Shown: positions 21,783 through 34,555, counted from the first letter of the stretch. The stretch is 64,000 nucleotides of DNA from Delphinus delphis (GCF_949987515.2 NC_082696.1:1263501-1327500); one strand, 5' to 3'. Made by a program: numbers and translations. The notes: a model not told the origin generated them from the sequence alone.

Positions 21783-24778
21783 ATATAGAAGAACAGACTT
21801 CTTTCCTCTTAGAAGTAAACGTTTTCTAATTTTCTCTTCTACTTGGAATACATCTTCTAACCACGTACCGGATTCTTTGCCTTTTAACCTCCTCTAATAT
21901 TCTTGTCCCCAATCATTAAAGTTCTATTTTTTTTTGCTTACACAGAACATTTTAGCCACCATTTCATCTGATACAACCTCCAGAAAATACTTAGAAAACT
22001 TCATAGTCTTAACTAAATGCAGCAATCATGAAAACATTCTAAGAAAATCAGCTCTTTTCCTTAAATATATTCATAAATTACTCCCTTCTCTTTTCTAGGA
22101 CATAAGAAAATATATTTTATTATTTTATCTCCCAGGATAATGTGATTTACTAAACTATTTAAGGAAGATAGAACAATTTCATCACATAGCTTCTCTTCCA
22201 AAGATTCTGGTAGAATAGATCCTGTAAAACAGATGAATAAAGTGGCAAAAACACTTCAGAAACGAAAGCCTTGGTGTGAGAATAGGACATAGTCATACAT
22301 TGTACAAGCATTTTACAAATATAAAACAAAAGCAACTTAAATGACATAAAAAACAACACAGAACAAAAATCTAAGAGGAGAAAGCAAGCCAGAATGGCCC
22401 AGAAAGAAAAATACAGCTCAGTGGGAAAATATCCAATTATAGATAACAGCCTCATTTTTTATTCTTAGTGTAAATTCCAATCTAGTTTTTGGACCAAACT
22501 TTTGGGAGTGGGTTTGATCCCTCTCCTTGGAACTAGAGCTACTTGCAGATCCATTTTTTAAAAATTGTGTATTCTAAGGGCCATCAGTTTTTAATGAACT
22601 TTTGCAAATATTTCATATCTAAAGCACATAGTCATTTTTTAGGACTGGAGTTTGGGAATATTTCTGAATATATCTGTATGGAATCTTCTTTTCTTTTCAT
22701 GGTAGTCTTATTAAACTCAGTAGAAAAGGACTTTTCCACTTAATTTAGATGTGTGTGTGTGGAGGAGATAGAACATCTCATTAAGAAGTTCTTGAAGACA
22801 TGCAGGAGTTTGTGATCGTCTATTAAACCTTTGCTGTGTATTACTTCTTCAAAAATGCAGAAGATGAAATAGAAAATGTATCCCCATATCCAGTCCTTTC
22901 TAAGAATAATAGGAACACTAAGCTCCTATTAAACTAAGCAAGACTCAGTTTAAATATCTGTATATTGCACTTTCTGAAACATCTGGTAACACAATAATTA
23001 TATGGGCTTGTGAGTTATAACTCCTTTCATTTTTGCACTAATATTGCCACGTTTATTCTAGTCAAGGAATAGCTCAAAAGCATTTTAAAGTAATTTTTCA
23101 AAGAGAAATAATTAATTCATCATAGGTAAACATATCTAGAGAAGCAGCATCATTTCAAGAAATACGCCATCAAAGTGTACTATGAATAGAGCTCCAACTA
23201 TTCTTTAATACAAACATGATTTAACTGAAGAAGAAAACATTGCTGTATTTTGTGTCACTGAAGTGGATTCTCACCAGCTATCATGTACCACATGCTATGG
23301 TGTGTAGAAGTGGAGTTTTGAAAGGTGAGTTAGACTTGGCAGACAGAAATGTCAGATTGTATAACGGCACAGGTATGGGAAGCACGATTCACAGATGGAT
23401 GGATTTGCGCTGGTCCATCCACATCCTATCACCAAATACGTCTTTGTAGAAGTCAGCCCAGATCGTGGGAGGGAAGGGGAGATGTCAGTGACCTCAGAAC
23501 AGGGTGAAGCAAACTGGCCACACCACGTGATGAAATAATAACCTTGACCTTATCGCCATGGTTGCAACAAATTGAGTTAGCCAACCTCCACTGTCTTGGT
23601 AGATCCTGACAGACTCAGAGTCATCTATGATTATTTAGCAACTGCACACTCGGTGTTATCACCCACCAACCTCACAGAGTCTGGGGTTAGTGACGCTGTA
23701 CAGACGGGACAATTCGAAATACCTTCCTTCCTGCTCAGAATCCAGAACATTAAGCATAAAGCAGATGGTTGAAAGCATTGCTACTCCCACAGTTGGTCAA
23801 TGTTATTACGGAAAATACTTAATGTTAGGTTATATTCTTATTCACGTTCCTTATTGATATTTTAACGTATATCATATGCTGATAATCCTTGATAATGGAA
23901 GTAACAAAGAATCAAAGAAAAATTTGTCCAGAGGAAGCACTCCTGATCTATGAAAATATTCACAAGTGGTGGATGCAAGATGGCATTGTTGAATCTTCAT
24001 AGGTGGTCAGAGAGCCGTGCAAGCTTCCTGGGCACAGAGGCTATGTCCTGCAGTCACGGCAGCAGGAGGATAAAGTTCCTCAAAGAATATTAGACTCTTC
24101 AAGGTCAAGGTGAGTGAGTTCAGCCAAGCTGCTAGCAAAGTGGAGATGGTGATATGGACTGGAGCCTGGAAGAGGGCCAAAGGAAACAATAATTTGCTTG
24201 TCCTGATAATTATCCCCGGCTCAACCCCAGCTTTCTAGGGGAAAAAAAGGAAAAATAAGAAAAAGAAAAAGGTAGAGAAGCAAGGACTGAAAAACAATTT
24301 GCACAGTTTTGCTTATTGTCATGGAGCTTGGGACTGAGGGCCCAGTATGGCCAAATCCCACCTCCTTCTGGATCAATCACACACAGTAAATGTAGACCAG
24401 TCCCTCTACTGCGCATCACTATAGGTGTGGAAGAACTGAGGTTGGCCTAAGCAGAGGGGAGCTCATGCCTATTAAAGAACAGTGTGGTTCTAGTTCAACA
24501 TGATGTTTGGTGAAGTATGATCACTTCCTCATTGTATCCAACAGACAGAGAAAAGACCTCACATCCTTTGGAAACAAGCAAGCCAATTAACACTATTAAA
24601 ACAATGAGACTATTTCATATTCCAGTTCCCTTCCACATACAATGTCCCACACGTCATAAAAAATCATAAGACATACAAAGTAATATGAGGCTTACAAACA
24701 AGAGAAAATAAGTAACACAATGGCTTGCTGGGTCCAGAAATGGAGTTAGCAAACAGGACTTTAAAAAGTCATGGTAAG
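21783..24778. other. Unassigned non-coding sequence, 3 kb
   Basis: AT-rich, with no coding frame above chance (longest about 98 codons, minus, 22159-22455, no motif). No named repeat recognised. This is one of the longest stretches without an identifiable transposable element. Confidence 0.4.
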
Positions 24779-24994
24779 GGGCTTCCCTGGTGACGCAGTG
24801 GTTGAGAGTCTGCCTGCCGATGCAGGGGACACGGGTTCGTGACCCGGTCCGGGAGGATCCCACATGCCGTGGAGTGGCTAGGCCCGTGAACCATGGCCGC
24901 TGAGCCTGCACTTCCGGACCCTGTGCTCCGCAATGGGAGAGGCCACAACAGTGAGAGGCCCGCGTACAGCAAAAAAAAGAAAAAAAAAACAAAA
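24779..24994 (+). mobile_element. CHR-type SINE at an L1 boundary
   Basis: Full-length copy from gggcttccctggtgacgcag to a mixed A-rich tail with g and c interruptions. Flanked by catggtaagg upstream (24770-24779, overlapping the SINE's first base) and 24995-25004. The right duplication runs straight into the 5' end of the L1 at 25005, so the SINE lies exactly at the L1's left boundary. Confidence 0.95.
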
Positions 24995-25004
24995 CATGGT
25001 AAGG

Positions 25005-25770
25005 GTGTGGAGAAAAGGGAACCCTCTTGCACTGTTGGTGGGAATGTAAATTGGTGCAGCCACTATGGAAAACAGCATGGAGGTTCCTTAAAAAACTGAA
25101 AATAGAACTACCCTATGATTCTGCAATTCCACTCCTAGGCGTATATCTGGAAGAAAACATTAATTCAAGAAGATACATGCACCCCAATGTTCATAGCAGC
25201 ACTATTTACAATAGCCAGGACAGGGAAGCAACCTAAATGTCCATTGACAGAGGAATGGATACAGAAGATGTGGTACATATATACACTGGAATGCTACTCA
25301 GCCATAAAAAAGAATGAAATAATACCACTTGCAGTAACATGGATGGACCTAGAGATTATCATACTAAATAAAGTAAGTCAGACAGAGAAAGACAAATATC
25401 ATATGATATCACTTATATGTGGAATCTAAAAAAATGGAACAAATGAACTTATTTATAAAACAGAAGCAGACTCACAGATGTAGAAAACAAACTTATGGTT
25501 ACCAAAGGGGAAAGAGGGGGTGGGGGGGCGGATAAATTAAGAGGTTGGGATTAACACATACACTCTACTGTATATAAAATATATAATCAGCAAGGACCTA
25601 CTGTAGAGCACAGGGACCTATACTCAATATCTTATAATAACTTATAATGGAAGAGAATGTAAAAAAAGAATATATATACATATATATGTATAATGGAATC
25701 ACTTTACTGTATACCTGAAACTAACACAACATTGTAAATCAACTGTATTTCAATAAAAATGTTTAAAAAA
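25005..25770 (+). mobile_element. 5'-truncated L1, ORF2 end and 3' UTR
   Basis: Starts at 'tgtggagaaaagggaaccct' in the ORF2 C-terminal part. It continues through the Cys-containing stretch (HCWWECK) and the [12 protein letters not shown] segment to LICGI and a stop at 25429, then the 3' UTR with a G-rich patch near 25508-25530, and ends in 'caataaaaatgtttaaaaaa'. A frameshift between 25150 and 25230 splits the ORF2 end. A possible 8-bp duplication with one mismatch (catggtaa / cattgtaa) flanks it. No functional protein is expected. Confidence 0.88.
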
Positions 25771-25789
25771 CATTGTAAATCAAGGATTT

Positions 25790-26600
25790 ATAGGGAAGAA
25801 GGAAAGACAGAGTGAACAGATGGGAGGAGAGAGCAGAGAAAGGCAGGTTAGGAAATGGGACCAAACAGAAATTCTAAATCACAAAGTTACAATATCTGAA
25901 GTAAAAACATACAGTGTGTAGGCTTAACAACAGAATGGAAAATGCTGAATAAAGATGAATAAATTCGAAAAGAGACCTGGATAGAAACGATCTAGACTGA
26001 AGCTCAGAAAAAATCCAGATTGATAAAAGCTGACCCAGGGGCCATATGAAGAGGTTTCACATCCATGGTCGGGACATCAGTAAAGGAGGGAGGGATGGGA
26101 ACAGACAGGCACTTGGAGGAAGAGAGGGCAAAAATGTCCCAAATTTGGTGAAACAAACCCTAGTGGAATATATACAAAGAAATCCACACCTATGCACATC
26201 ATAACTGTGAGAGATACACAAAAGGAAATCCTAAAAATAGCCTGAGAAAAAATCACTTACACCTAAGGGACCAATGGTGACAGTGACAATGTAAGAATCT
26301 CTCTAACATGTTGAAAGAAAGGGGGAAAAGTCAGCTAACTTGGAATCTATTACCAGCAAATTATCCTTCAAAAATGAAGGGGAAAAATGTCTGTTAAGAG
26401 GGTCTATTACCAAAGAAATTATTCCTCAAGAATAAAGGAACATAAATAATTTTCAAATAATACAAGCTGAGAGGATATTCTGCCAGTAAATTTGTACTAT
26501 AAGAAATTATAAAGTTATTTCTTCAGGCAGAAGAGGAATTATAACAGCTGGAAACCTGGATCTTTAGAAAGAAGTCCCGAACTGGTAAATGTATGCATAC
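25790..26600 (+). mobile_element. Ancient L1/HAL1-like 5' region, sense
   Basis: 'caaatttggtgaaacaaacc', 'gaaatccacacctatgcaca', 'ctattaccagcaaattatcc' and 'ttcttcaggcagaagaggaa' follow the L1M/HAL1 upstream region. This is the same part seen in antisense at 17.6-19.3 kb. Diverged with no open frame. Confidence 0.55.
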
Positions 26601-27400
26601 ATATAAAAGACTATTTTTTCTTTTTCTTAATTTTTGAAAAGTAAATCAACTTTAAGATAAAAACTACAACATAGTATGGAGGGGTTTATTTCATATGTGC
26701 TCTTAAAATGCATGGAAACTGGGGTAAACATCTTATGTTTTCCAAATTAAAAGGACCAAGACTCATAGTCATGAGGCGAATCCTATAAAATAACTTCCTT
26801 TGATTATAATTCTCTTTAATATTTTTACACTTTACATCTCCATTAATAATTTTTCTGTGTCTCTTTCTAAAAGAGTAACATGAATGTTATAGAGAATATG
26901 GGTGCATGGAAATGAGTATTTCTAAATACCTGGAATTATTAATTAAAAATGCAGAAAACTCTGTGTCTGGACTGAGTCTGTGGAGCTCACAGGTAATAAA
27001 TAGCTCCAAGGGATGAAGGTTCACTTGGCAAGACACCCCACAAGGAGAGTCTACACCCCGCCCCGCTTGTCATCGCGGATTCTCAGAAAGGAGAGCTGAG
27101 TGAGTGGGTACGGTTTGAGTGGACCTCTTAACTTGGGGTGGAGTTTTCTATTTTGTCCCTTTTATGCACTGGGATCCGAAACTGTATTCCCACTTTCCCA
27201 ATGGGTAAATATTTTTCTTTCTGGGTCCTAAGGAGTTGACATAACCAAGTGTTGAGGCTGAATTACATCTAAGCATGGTTGTTCTTGTCTTAATTTAATG
27301 TGGTGTCTACGTTGCAGACCGTGCTGCGTTAGCAGATATTTTTGAGGCTTCTCTGACACTTTGTCGATATTTTGGGGAGGGATTAGGGAAGAGAGAGCAC
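26601..27400. other. Unassigned non-coding sequence
   Basis: No recognisable repeat or coding signal. Confidence 0.4.
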
Positions 27401-27718
27401 TATGGACTGAATGTTTGTGTCCCCCAAGTTCATATGTTGAAGTTCTAATCCCCAACAAGAAGATATTTGGAAGTGGGGCCTCTGGGAAGTGATGATGGTT
27501 GGATGAGGCCATGAGGGTGGGACCCTCGTGATGGGATTTCTGATTTAACAGAAGAGAATGTGAGCACGGCCACTGCAAACCAGGAGGAGGGTTCTCAGCA
27601 GACACCACAGCTGCTGGTGCAGACCTGGGGTGTCCAGCCTCCAGAATGATGAGAAATACATGTCTGTTTAAGCCACCCAACTGGTATTTCGCTATGGCAG
27701 CCCAAACAGACTAGGACA
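27401..27718 (+). mobile_element. MaLR-type solo LTR (MLT1/MST-like)
   Basis: Begins tatggactgaatgtttgtgt and passes through ccccaagttcatatgttgaa, 'gccatgagggtgggaccctc' and 'ccagcctccagaatgatgag'. It ends at 'gccacccaactggtatttcg ... gcagcccaaacagactagga'. This is the ERVL-MaLR LTR plan from end to end. No internal retroviral sequence adjoins it, so it is a solo LTR. A 150-codon minus frame over it is a shadow. The exact subfamily is uncertain. Confidence 0.85.
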
Positions 27719-27759
27719 AAAAGCTAGACCACTCTTCTAAGTTTGACTCACTTAAAATG

Positions 27760-28800
27760 ACTCATTTACCATTTCTAACTTGCAAAGTAATTTGTGCTCA
27801 TTTTAGGATTTGAAAAATGTATAGAAAAAATCAAAAACACCTTCATGCTATCACACTGGTAAAATTCTCAACAATGTATTGGGGTTACAAGTATGAATAT
27901 TAATATGTATGTGTGTATATATACATACACAATTATATCACACTGCATATAGAGTTAATATATGTTTTATGTAAAGTATATCATCAATATTTACCATTTA
28001 ATTAATTTTATTCAAAATACAATTTATATGTGGATATATGATTATTTTATTCTTCCTTATTCTTGGACATTTTCTTACTTTTTCTCATTCTGACCATATT
28101 ATTTAATATAGTCATGAACACTTGATATTTAAAATACTAAATCTGTTACATTTATTTTACTTACAATTTTAATATTTATTTTATATTGTTTCATATGTAT
28201 AGCATGTACACGTACAGTTTTTAAAATAAAATAAGAGTCTCTATATACACACTACACAGCTTAATATACAGGATGTTTTCAGTACTTATGAGACCTACTG
28301 CTCATCTCTCTGAACACATCCACTTTCCTCCAATCTCTCCTCCACCCAAGTAACAGTTATCCTAATCTTTACATTAATCATGCCTTCTTTTTAAATGATT
28401 TTGCTGCATATATATTCTTCCTAAATAATTTATTGTTCAGCTTTCCTGTGTTTTGAATAATGAATAAATGGATGTATACTGTACATATTCTTCTAGAATT
28501 TGTTTTTCACTCATTTGGTTTTGATAGTCATCTAAGATGATAAGTGTACCTACAGATTAGAAACTTTCACTGATGTCTAATATTCCTTTTTGTGACTATT
28601 CTTTCTTGATATATTATCTGCTGAGGGTACTGAGGATATTCCACTTTTTGCCCTTGTCGACACAGCTGCTGTGCACATTCTTGTAGTGCCTTCCTGGGAA
28701 CAAGAACAAGAATTCTTCTCAGGTCATGAGATTATTTTCCAAACTGGAGGCTGATCCATTAATAGATCATTAGATCAATGTAAGTGATGGTGAAATATCC
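27760..28800 (-). mobile_element. Old L1ME-type 3' region, minus strand
   Basis: Antisense 3' UTR features. 'gaaaaatgtatagaaaaaat' near 27810 and a long AT-rich middle lead to 'cagctgctgtgcacattctt', 'gagattattttccaaactgg' near 28665-28750. These correspond to the inserted-ORF2 end words of old L1s. Highly diverged. Confidence 0.55.
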
Positions 28801-29011
28801 TTTTTGTAAAAGAATAAATAAATTTATTACAAGAGAGGAAATGGGAAGACAGAGAAGGGGATGAGAGGGGCGGGAAAATAAAAAAGAAAAATGTCAGCTT
28901 GCATCACATAAAATAAGAGAAAAAGGTGTTTTGTGATCTTCCATATTGGATATCTGTGTTCCAGCTTATGATATTAAATGTATTTCTAACTGTGCCTTAT
29001 ATTAAAAATTG

Positions 29012-29223
29012 GGGCTTCCCTGGTGGCACAGTGGTTGAGAGTCCGCCTGCCGATGCAGGGGACACGGGTTCATGTCCCGGTCTGGGAGGATCCCACGTGC
29101 CACGGAGTGGCTGGGCCCATGAGCCATGTCCACTGAGCCTGCGCGTCCGGAGCCTGTGCTCCGCAACAGGAGAGGCCACAACTGTGAGAGGCCCATGTAC
29201 CGCAAAAAAAAAAAAAAAAAAAA
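29012..29223 (+). mobile_element. CHR-type SINE, full length
   Basis: Complete head-to-tail copy (gggcttccctggtggcacag to ccatgtaccgc plus ~21 A). A clear target-site duplication is not visible, which suggests the flanks have changed. Frames through it on either strand are artefacts. Confidence 0.95.
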
Positions 29224-31340
29224 GTGTTTGAAAGGTGCAACTTGATAGCATGTGTTTTGCAGTGGGACCTCAGGCATCACCAGGACGTGTTGGATTTTGT
29301 TGCACAAGTCGTATCGCTGTGTAGCTATGTCACCTTTGCCAGGAGGAGGTGGGGGGAGCTGGCCTTGGATCCTCAACCACCACTTCAAAGTCACGACAGT
29401 GAAGCAGGTGACAATGACTGTCTTTCACTGGCTTCCATTTGTTTGCCGGTAGGAGTTCATCTCTCCAGCTCTTGGTTTCTTCATCTGCAATAAGCACACT
29501 CACCATATTGCGATCCCTAAAATCTCCCATGAAATGTCTTGATTATAAATACTTTTTAAAGAATCTTCTCGGTTATTCTCATAGGGAAGAGCAAAACGTG
29601 AGTTGCTGAAGAGGAGGCACTGCTGTTCACAGCGTGACCTGCAGCTCTGGGGGTGACACCTGGTGCGGAGCAGGAGCTCAAGTCCAGGACTTCTCATTGG
29701 TCAATGTTCAGTATACGAATATGAGGTCCTGCCCTGGTGATGACGGTGGTCCCTCGTGAGCCCATTCTTATCCTTATCTGACTAAGTGATAAAAGTGTAT
29801 AAAATATGCCAGTGGTGGAGTCATGGCTGGAGGTGCCGTGCCTAACTCAGCATCAGCACCTTGGGGTTTCTCGTTACCATTTGAAGAGTTTGGGGGACTC
29901 ATAATATACGGATTCTGTGCCAGATGCCAGGTTGCTTTGGATTTCACCACTAAAATTTGGTCTGGATGTAGAAGAGTGGCCAAATTCAGAAACTCATTTA
30001 CAAGTGCACTTTTCAAAAGCATCTTGACTTGGGGAGACTGGTACCCAATCAGCACCAGCGTTCAGCGAGATCAAGTTGGATGTATTCTGGTGTCGGTCCT
30101 GAATGAGCAGGACATCTCCCTCCTGTCACAATCCACCCTCCTCGGGCTTGGGTTTCTGCAAAGACTAGTCTGCTCTTGGACCTCAACCAAGAGCGTGACC
30201 CCCAATGCACATGTATTCAAGGTGATCCACTCAAATAGATTTTAAAAGTACAAAGTCATCCAATTCTTTCTAAAAACTCAATGGTCTCAGCTGCCTAGTC
30301 GAAAATATGCTTTATTTGTGTCAAACTAGTGTTTCTTATGCATTCTCCTGTGTCCTTGTAAAGGCACCACCAACTTGAACCAAGAGAAGTCCCACAAGTG
30401 AGGGTGGAAGACTTGCTGAGAGCTGAAGCCCCTTGGAGACAGGCGCTGGCAGGGCTCCATTCCCCAGCGCCTGCTTTCATCCAGATGGCAGTTTGTCCTC
30501 AATGTAATCCAACAGGACACGTCCAATTCCCTTTCTCCACCCCTGAGCTTTTCCAGGGGAAAATGTGATTCTGCCCTGCTTTTAGCAAATTAATGTTCCT
30601 GTGCTTTTGCTTTGCTAGTGCATTTGAAAACATATGGACACTTTTGGCCAAAAAGAAGCCATTTCTGATTCATTTGGCTAAAGTGTGAATTTTTCCGAAT
30701 ACAGTAAAAGCCCTGTTATGAAATGCTTTCTTCTATCTTAGAATCCATTAGACCATGAAGCAAACTTTTTCCTTGGATGCACAGTAAGGCATGAGGTTTA
30801 TTCCCGAGCCCAACTTCTGATCTGTTCTTTGGAGAGGAGCCCTCCACCTGCCCCACTGCCTGGAGGGAATCACTGACCTTTCCCAAGAGGGTCCTGCTCT
30901 GTCCTCACTGTGAGGTAAACTGAGGAGCTCCCCAAAAGAAAGCACATAGGAGACAGTGCTCAGGAGCTGGATAGAGAAGTCTGTTTAAGCTGTTTAAGAA
31001 ATGTGGAGGGATGCTAGGGACGTGTAGGAAGAAGAGGCGAGATGAGACTCCAGGCAGAGTCATCCTGAGTCAGACTGGATGGCATTTATGGGAGAGAAAA
31101 GTAGGGACTTCCTGGGAGAGAAGTAGTAAGGAACCGAGTGACAGTTGGTGATGGCCACCAAACAGGGACTTCACGTTCTGTGTCTGCTGCAGCTGGGAAG
31201 GTCCCCATGGAATCCAGGGAGAGTGGGATCTCTAAAATGTTAGATTTCCAAAGCACATCAAAAGTGAAGCAAGGCACGTTAACCTTAAAAGGAACTTACA
31301 GAGAGTGGAACCATGATACGGATCAGACTCAGATTGAAAT
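29224..31340. other. Unassigned non-coding sequence, 2.1 kb
   Basis: Includes a 140-codon plus frame (29823-30245). I recognise no domain, signal peptide or conserved motif in it, and no splice context supports it. I treat it as chance. No repeat family named. Confidence 0.4.
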
Positions 31341-31350
31341 TGTAGGCCTG

Positions 31351-31880
31351 TCCATTGACAGATGAATGGGTAAAGAAGATGTGGTACATATATTCAACGG
31401 GATACTACTCAGACATCAAAAAAGAATGAAATAATGCCATTTGCAGCAACATGGATGGACCTAGAGATGATCATACTGAGTGAAGTAAGTCAGACAGAGA
31501 AAGACAAATTTCACAGGATATTACTTATATGTGGAATCTAAAAAAATGATACAAATGAACTTATTTATGAAACAGAAATAGACCCACAGACATAGAAAAC
31601 AAACTTACGGTTACCAGACAGGAAAGGAGGGGAGGGATAAATTAGGAGTCTGGGATTAACACATACACACTACCATATATAAAATAGATAAACAACAAGG
31701 ACCTACTATATAGCACAAGGAACTATATTCAACACTCTGCAATAACCTATAACAGGAAAAGAATCTGAAAAGGAATAGATGTATGAATATGTACAGCTAA
31801 ATCCCTTTGCTGCACACCTGAAACTAACACAACATTGTAAATCAACTATACTCCAACATAAAATAAAAAAATTTTTTAAA
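31351..31880 (+). mobile_element. Short L1 insertion, 3' end only
   Basis: Starts tccattgacagatgaatggg in the last part of ORF2, passes the ORF2 end and 3' UTR, and finishes with actatactccaacataaaat plus an A-rich tail. Flanked by tgtaggcctg at 31341-31350 and 31881-31890, a perfect 10-bp target-site duplication. Only ~530 bp of the element were copied. Confidence 0.92.
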
Positions 31881-31890
31881 TGTAGGCCTG

Positions 31891-33320
31891 CCAACAGTGC
31901 AGATCAGCTAAGGTCTTCACACCTACCTTGTTACCTCATCCTGGACCCTTTATGCCTCTACATCTGGGTAATTCTAATCAACTTCTCCAATCTCCCTCAC
32001 CCCTGATTATAGAGACAGTTTCTCTGATGTTCTTACTGATGGAATTCTGAGAAATGAAGAGCAGCAGACAAAGCAAATTGGTGTGGAAACTCAGAGAACA
32101 CAACTCCCTTTGCGTTAACAGCAGACGGAGACAGACCCTCCAAAGACAAGAGGCCCTGGGAAATCAGACACCAGCTGTCAACTGGTTGAGATTTGTGGGA
32201 ACTTCCTTTGCAGCTAGAGGCAGAATGATTGGAATTAGGCTCTGTGGCTCTAAGCCAGGCTCCCAGGGCCCTACTGCCCCAGGACGACGTGTCTGTGTTG
32301 GCACCTGAGACATATCAGGGTAACTGCCTGAGCAGCTACCCGGCTCTGTGTGTGATCGGTCATGGCCAAGTCCCTCCCTGGTGGGACTGGTCAGTTACCA
32401 GAGAGAAGGAACATGCTTGGGGTCAGAACAGGTTACCAGCTTGTCCCTGACTTTCCGTCCTGTCGGGTGCTGTCCTCTGGAGGCTGGCACGGTGACCCCC
32501 ATGTCCCCAAGATCGATCTTCTCTTCCCCTCCCAGCCCCAGGGCCAGGTTGTCCACGTCAGACTGAACCTTCCCCAGAGGGACTGTGCTTTTCAACCCCA
32601 GGTTCTACCAATGAGCACAAATCCTAACACGTCTGTTGCGAAGTCAAGGTAACCTGGTGCCAGCTGGATACCACCCGGGTGTCCCGCATTTCACAACAAA
32701 GCATCCTCTGTAGATGGGGCCATCTTCCAGGCATCCCAGGGCCAGGAGTTTATGCTGAGCCTGTCTCTGGTCACCGCCACTCAGTGGTGGGCTGGTCCTC
32801 TGTTTGGCTGCTCTGGGTGACACACACCACCCGGCTTCTCAAAGGAAAAGACCAGCGGGCAGTCCAAGCTCTCGAACGTGCGTCCAGCCTGGGACGTAGA
32901 GCTGGGGGCATCGGATGCCCAGGGGCTGGGGACCCTGTGTCCTCTGCTGTGAGCGGGAGCCGTGACAGCCAGAGAGGATGGTCAGATGCACAGGGCATCC
33001 TGGACGGGGCAGCCAGTGGGGTGCCAGCACCCAGGTGGACAGAGGAGGGCACCCCTGAGGGCCTGGCTGGATGGGTGGGTGAGGTGGGTGACGAGCACAT
33101 CCAGGTGTCCACGTGTGGAGACAGCTCAACACCTGATGTCAGGACCACCACAGGGTATGGACAGAGGCCCAAAGAGGGTCCAGCTAGTCTGACGTGAAGG
33201 AGGTAAAGCCATATGAGGAGGGCTCGCCCCCCTGTGGCCCCACTGTCCCTGAGGCCGCGGGTGCAGCTCCTTCAGCGACTTTGGCTCCAGAGCCCGACCT
33301 CACTGAGGGAAGTCTCATCT
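31891..33320. other. Unassigned, GC-rich from 32.2 kb
   Basis: From about 32.2 to 33.3 kb the sequence is richer in G and C and keeps more CpG than its surroundings. Overlapping frames of up to 172 codons on both strands are a by-product of low stop-codon density. I recognise no protein family. Confidence 0.4.
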
Positions 33321-33324
33321 GAAT

Positions 33325-33388
33325 TATGGTGTCTCACACCTGAGACTAACACGATATTCTAAGTCAATGATGCTGCAATAAAAAGGAG
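33325..33388 (+). mobile_element. L1 3' tail remnant
   Basis: 'cacacctgagactaacacga ... ctgcaataaaaagga' is the last ~60 bp of an L1 3' UTR with several changes. No upstream L1 sequence is attached, so it is an extremely truncated insertion. Confidence 0.6.
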
Positions 33389-34439
33389 GACACTTGTCAC
33401 CTTGATCTTGGCTTCTCAACACTGCCCTTCAAGAAGAAAAGTCTGGGCTTCCTGGCGAGAAGGTGGATTCAAGGTGAGGAAGGGAAGTGGTGAGATGAGT
33501 CTGCACCATCTCGAGTGGCCATAAAGGCAGGCAGGGGACCAGAGGGGATTGAAGAGCCGGGAGATGGGCCCAGGGCCCAGCTTAGGCCAGGACGCCACCT
33601 CCAGCCAATTAAAAAGAGAGTCACAAAGCATGTGTGTCTAAAGCTCATAAAAGAGAAGTAAAACCAGTGACTCCCTGGGGTAAGTAGCAAACATCATTGT
33701 GCACATGGCAAAAAGCCAGTTTGCAGCCTGGGTCAGCTCCCAAAGCTTCTGCCTGCAGGGACGGCCCCGCCAGGGCCTGGACGCGTGACCCAGGCCGAGC
33801 CTCCAGCCTGGGTGGAGCCGTGAAGCTGGGGTTCATGGAGGAAAAGGTGGCTGGGGGCAGAGGGCAGAGTGCAGGGAGAAGATGGCTGCACAGAGACTCC
33901 AGGACTCAGAGGTTCAGCCTGGACTCTCTGGCCATTAGTGAGAGCCGACATCCACAGCCGGGAGGAGACTGCCCGAAAGATTCCAGGAACAATCTTTCAG
34001 ATCAGCCAATGCTGGGGATAGGTCTGTCCCCAACAGTCAGAGTGCCTGTCCTTGTACATCCCAGGAGCCTTGGGGGCGTGGGGTTCACCTCACCCGGAGG
34101 GCAAAATAGCTCTGAATCAAAGCCCCCTGGATGCCTTCCTCCAGCAAATGTTAAAAGCAAGACCCAAAAAGACCCAGCTTTTTCCAGAGGAGAGCTCAGT
34201 AACCCTGTTTTATTGCAAGAATATTTGAAGCAAAAAGAATATTGTGTTTTTTTTTTAATATTTACAAGTAAAATGTATGGTAATATACAAAGGAAGAGTA
34301 AAGTTCAAAGTCCTCATACTGTACCTGAAATGGTGTATCAACTAAAGGTGGGCTGCGATAAGTTAAAAGATATATGGTATAAACCCCAAACAACCATAGA
34401 ATGACACAACGAAGAGCTAAAAATGAAAAAGTAAACAAA
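33389..34439. other. Unassigned, with a 235-codon frame
   Basis: The plus frame 33697-34404 (235 codons) is the longest ATG-started frame in the window. Its first part is a low-complexity Pro/Gly/Ser/Arg-rich translation of GC-rich DNA. Its last third is Lys/Gln-rich and runs up to old L1 sequence. I see no domain, signal peptide or start context that would support a real gene, so I do not call a CDS. Confidence 0.5.
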
Positions 34440-34495
34440 GAACAAACGTGACACAGAGAAAATAAAGGGTATGATGGTAGATTTAAGCCCGATCC

Positions 34496-34555
34496 TGTAA
34501 AAAGTCACAGTGAATTGTAAAAAGTCACAGTGAATTGCAAAAAGTCACATTAAAT
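34496..34555 (+). repeat. 20-bp tandem repeat, three units
   Basis: The unit tgtaaaaagtcacagtgaat occurs twice exactly (34496-34515, 34516-34535). A third copy has three changes (34536-34555). It sits near the 5' edge of the old L1. Confidence 0.93.

Noticed and set aside
24779..24860. tRNA-like head of the SINEs as a real tRNA gene
   Set aside because: The head is followed by a SINE body and A tail, with target duplications. It is a tRNA-derived retrotransposon, not a functional tRNA.
27228..27680. 150-codon minus frame
   Set aside because: Lies almost wholly over the MaLR LTR on the opposite strand, a shadow frame.
29823..30245. 140-codon plus frame starting MAGGAV
   Set aside because: No domain, signal peptide or exon structure that I recognise. 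Of a length expected by chance in 64 kb.
33697..34404. 235-codon plus-strand open frame, longest in the window
   Set aside because: Its translation is low complexity over GC-rich DNA then Lys/Gln-rich sequence beside an old L1. No domain, splice signals or initiation context support a gene.
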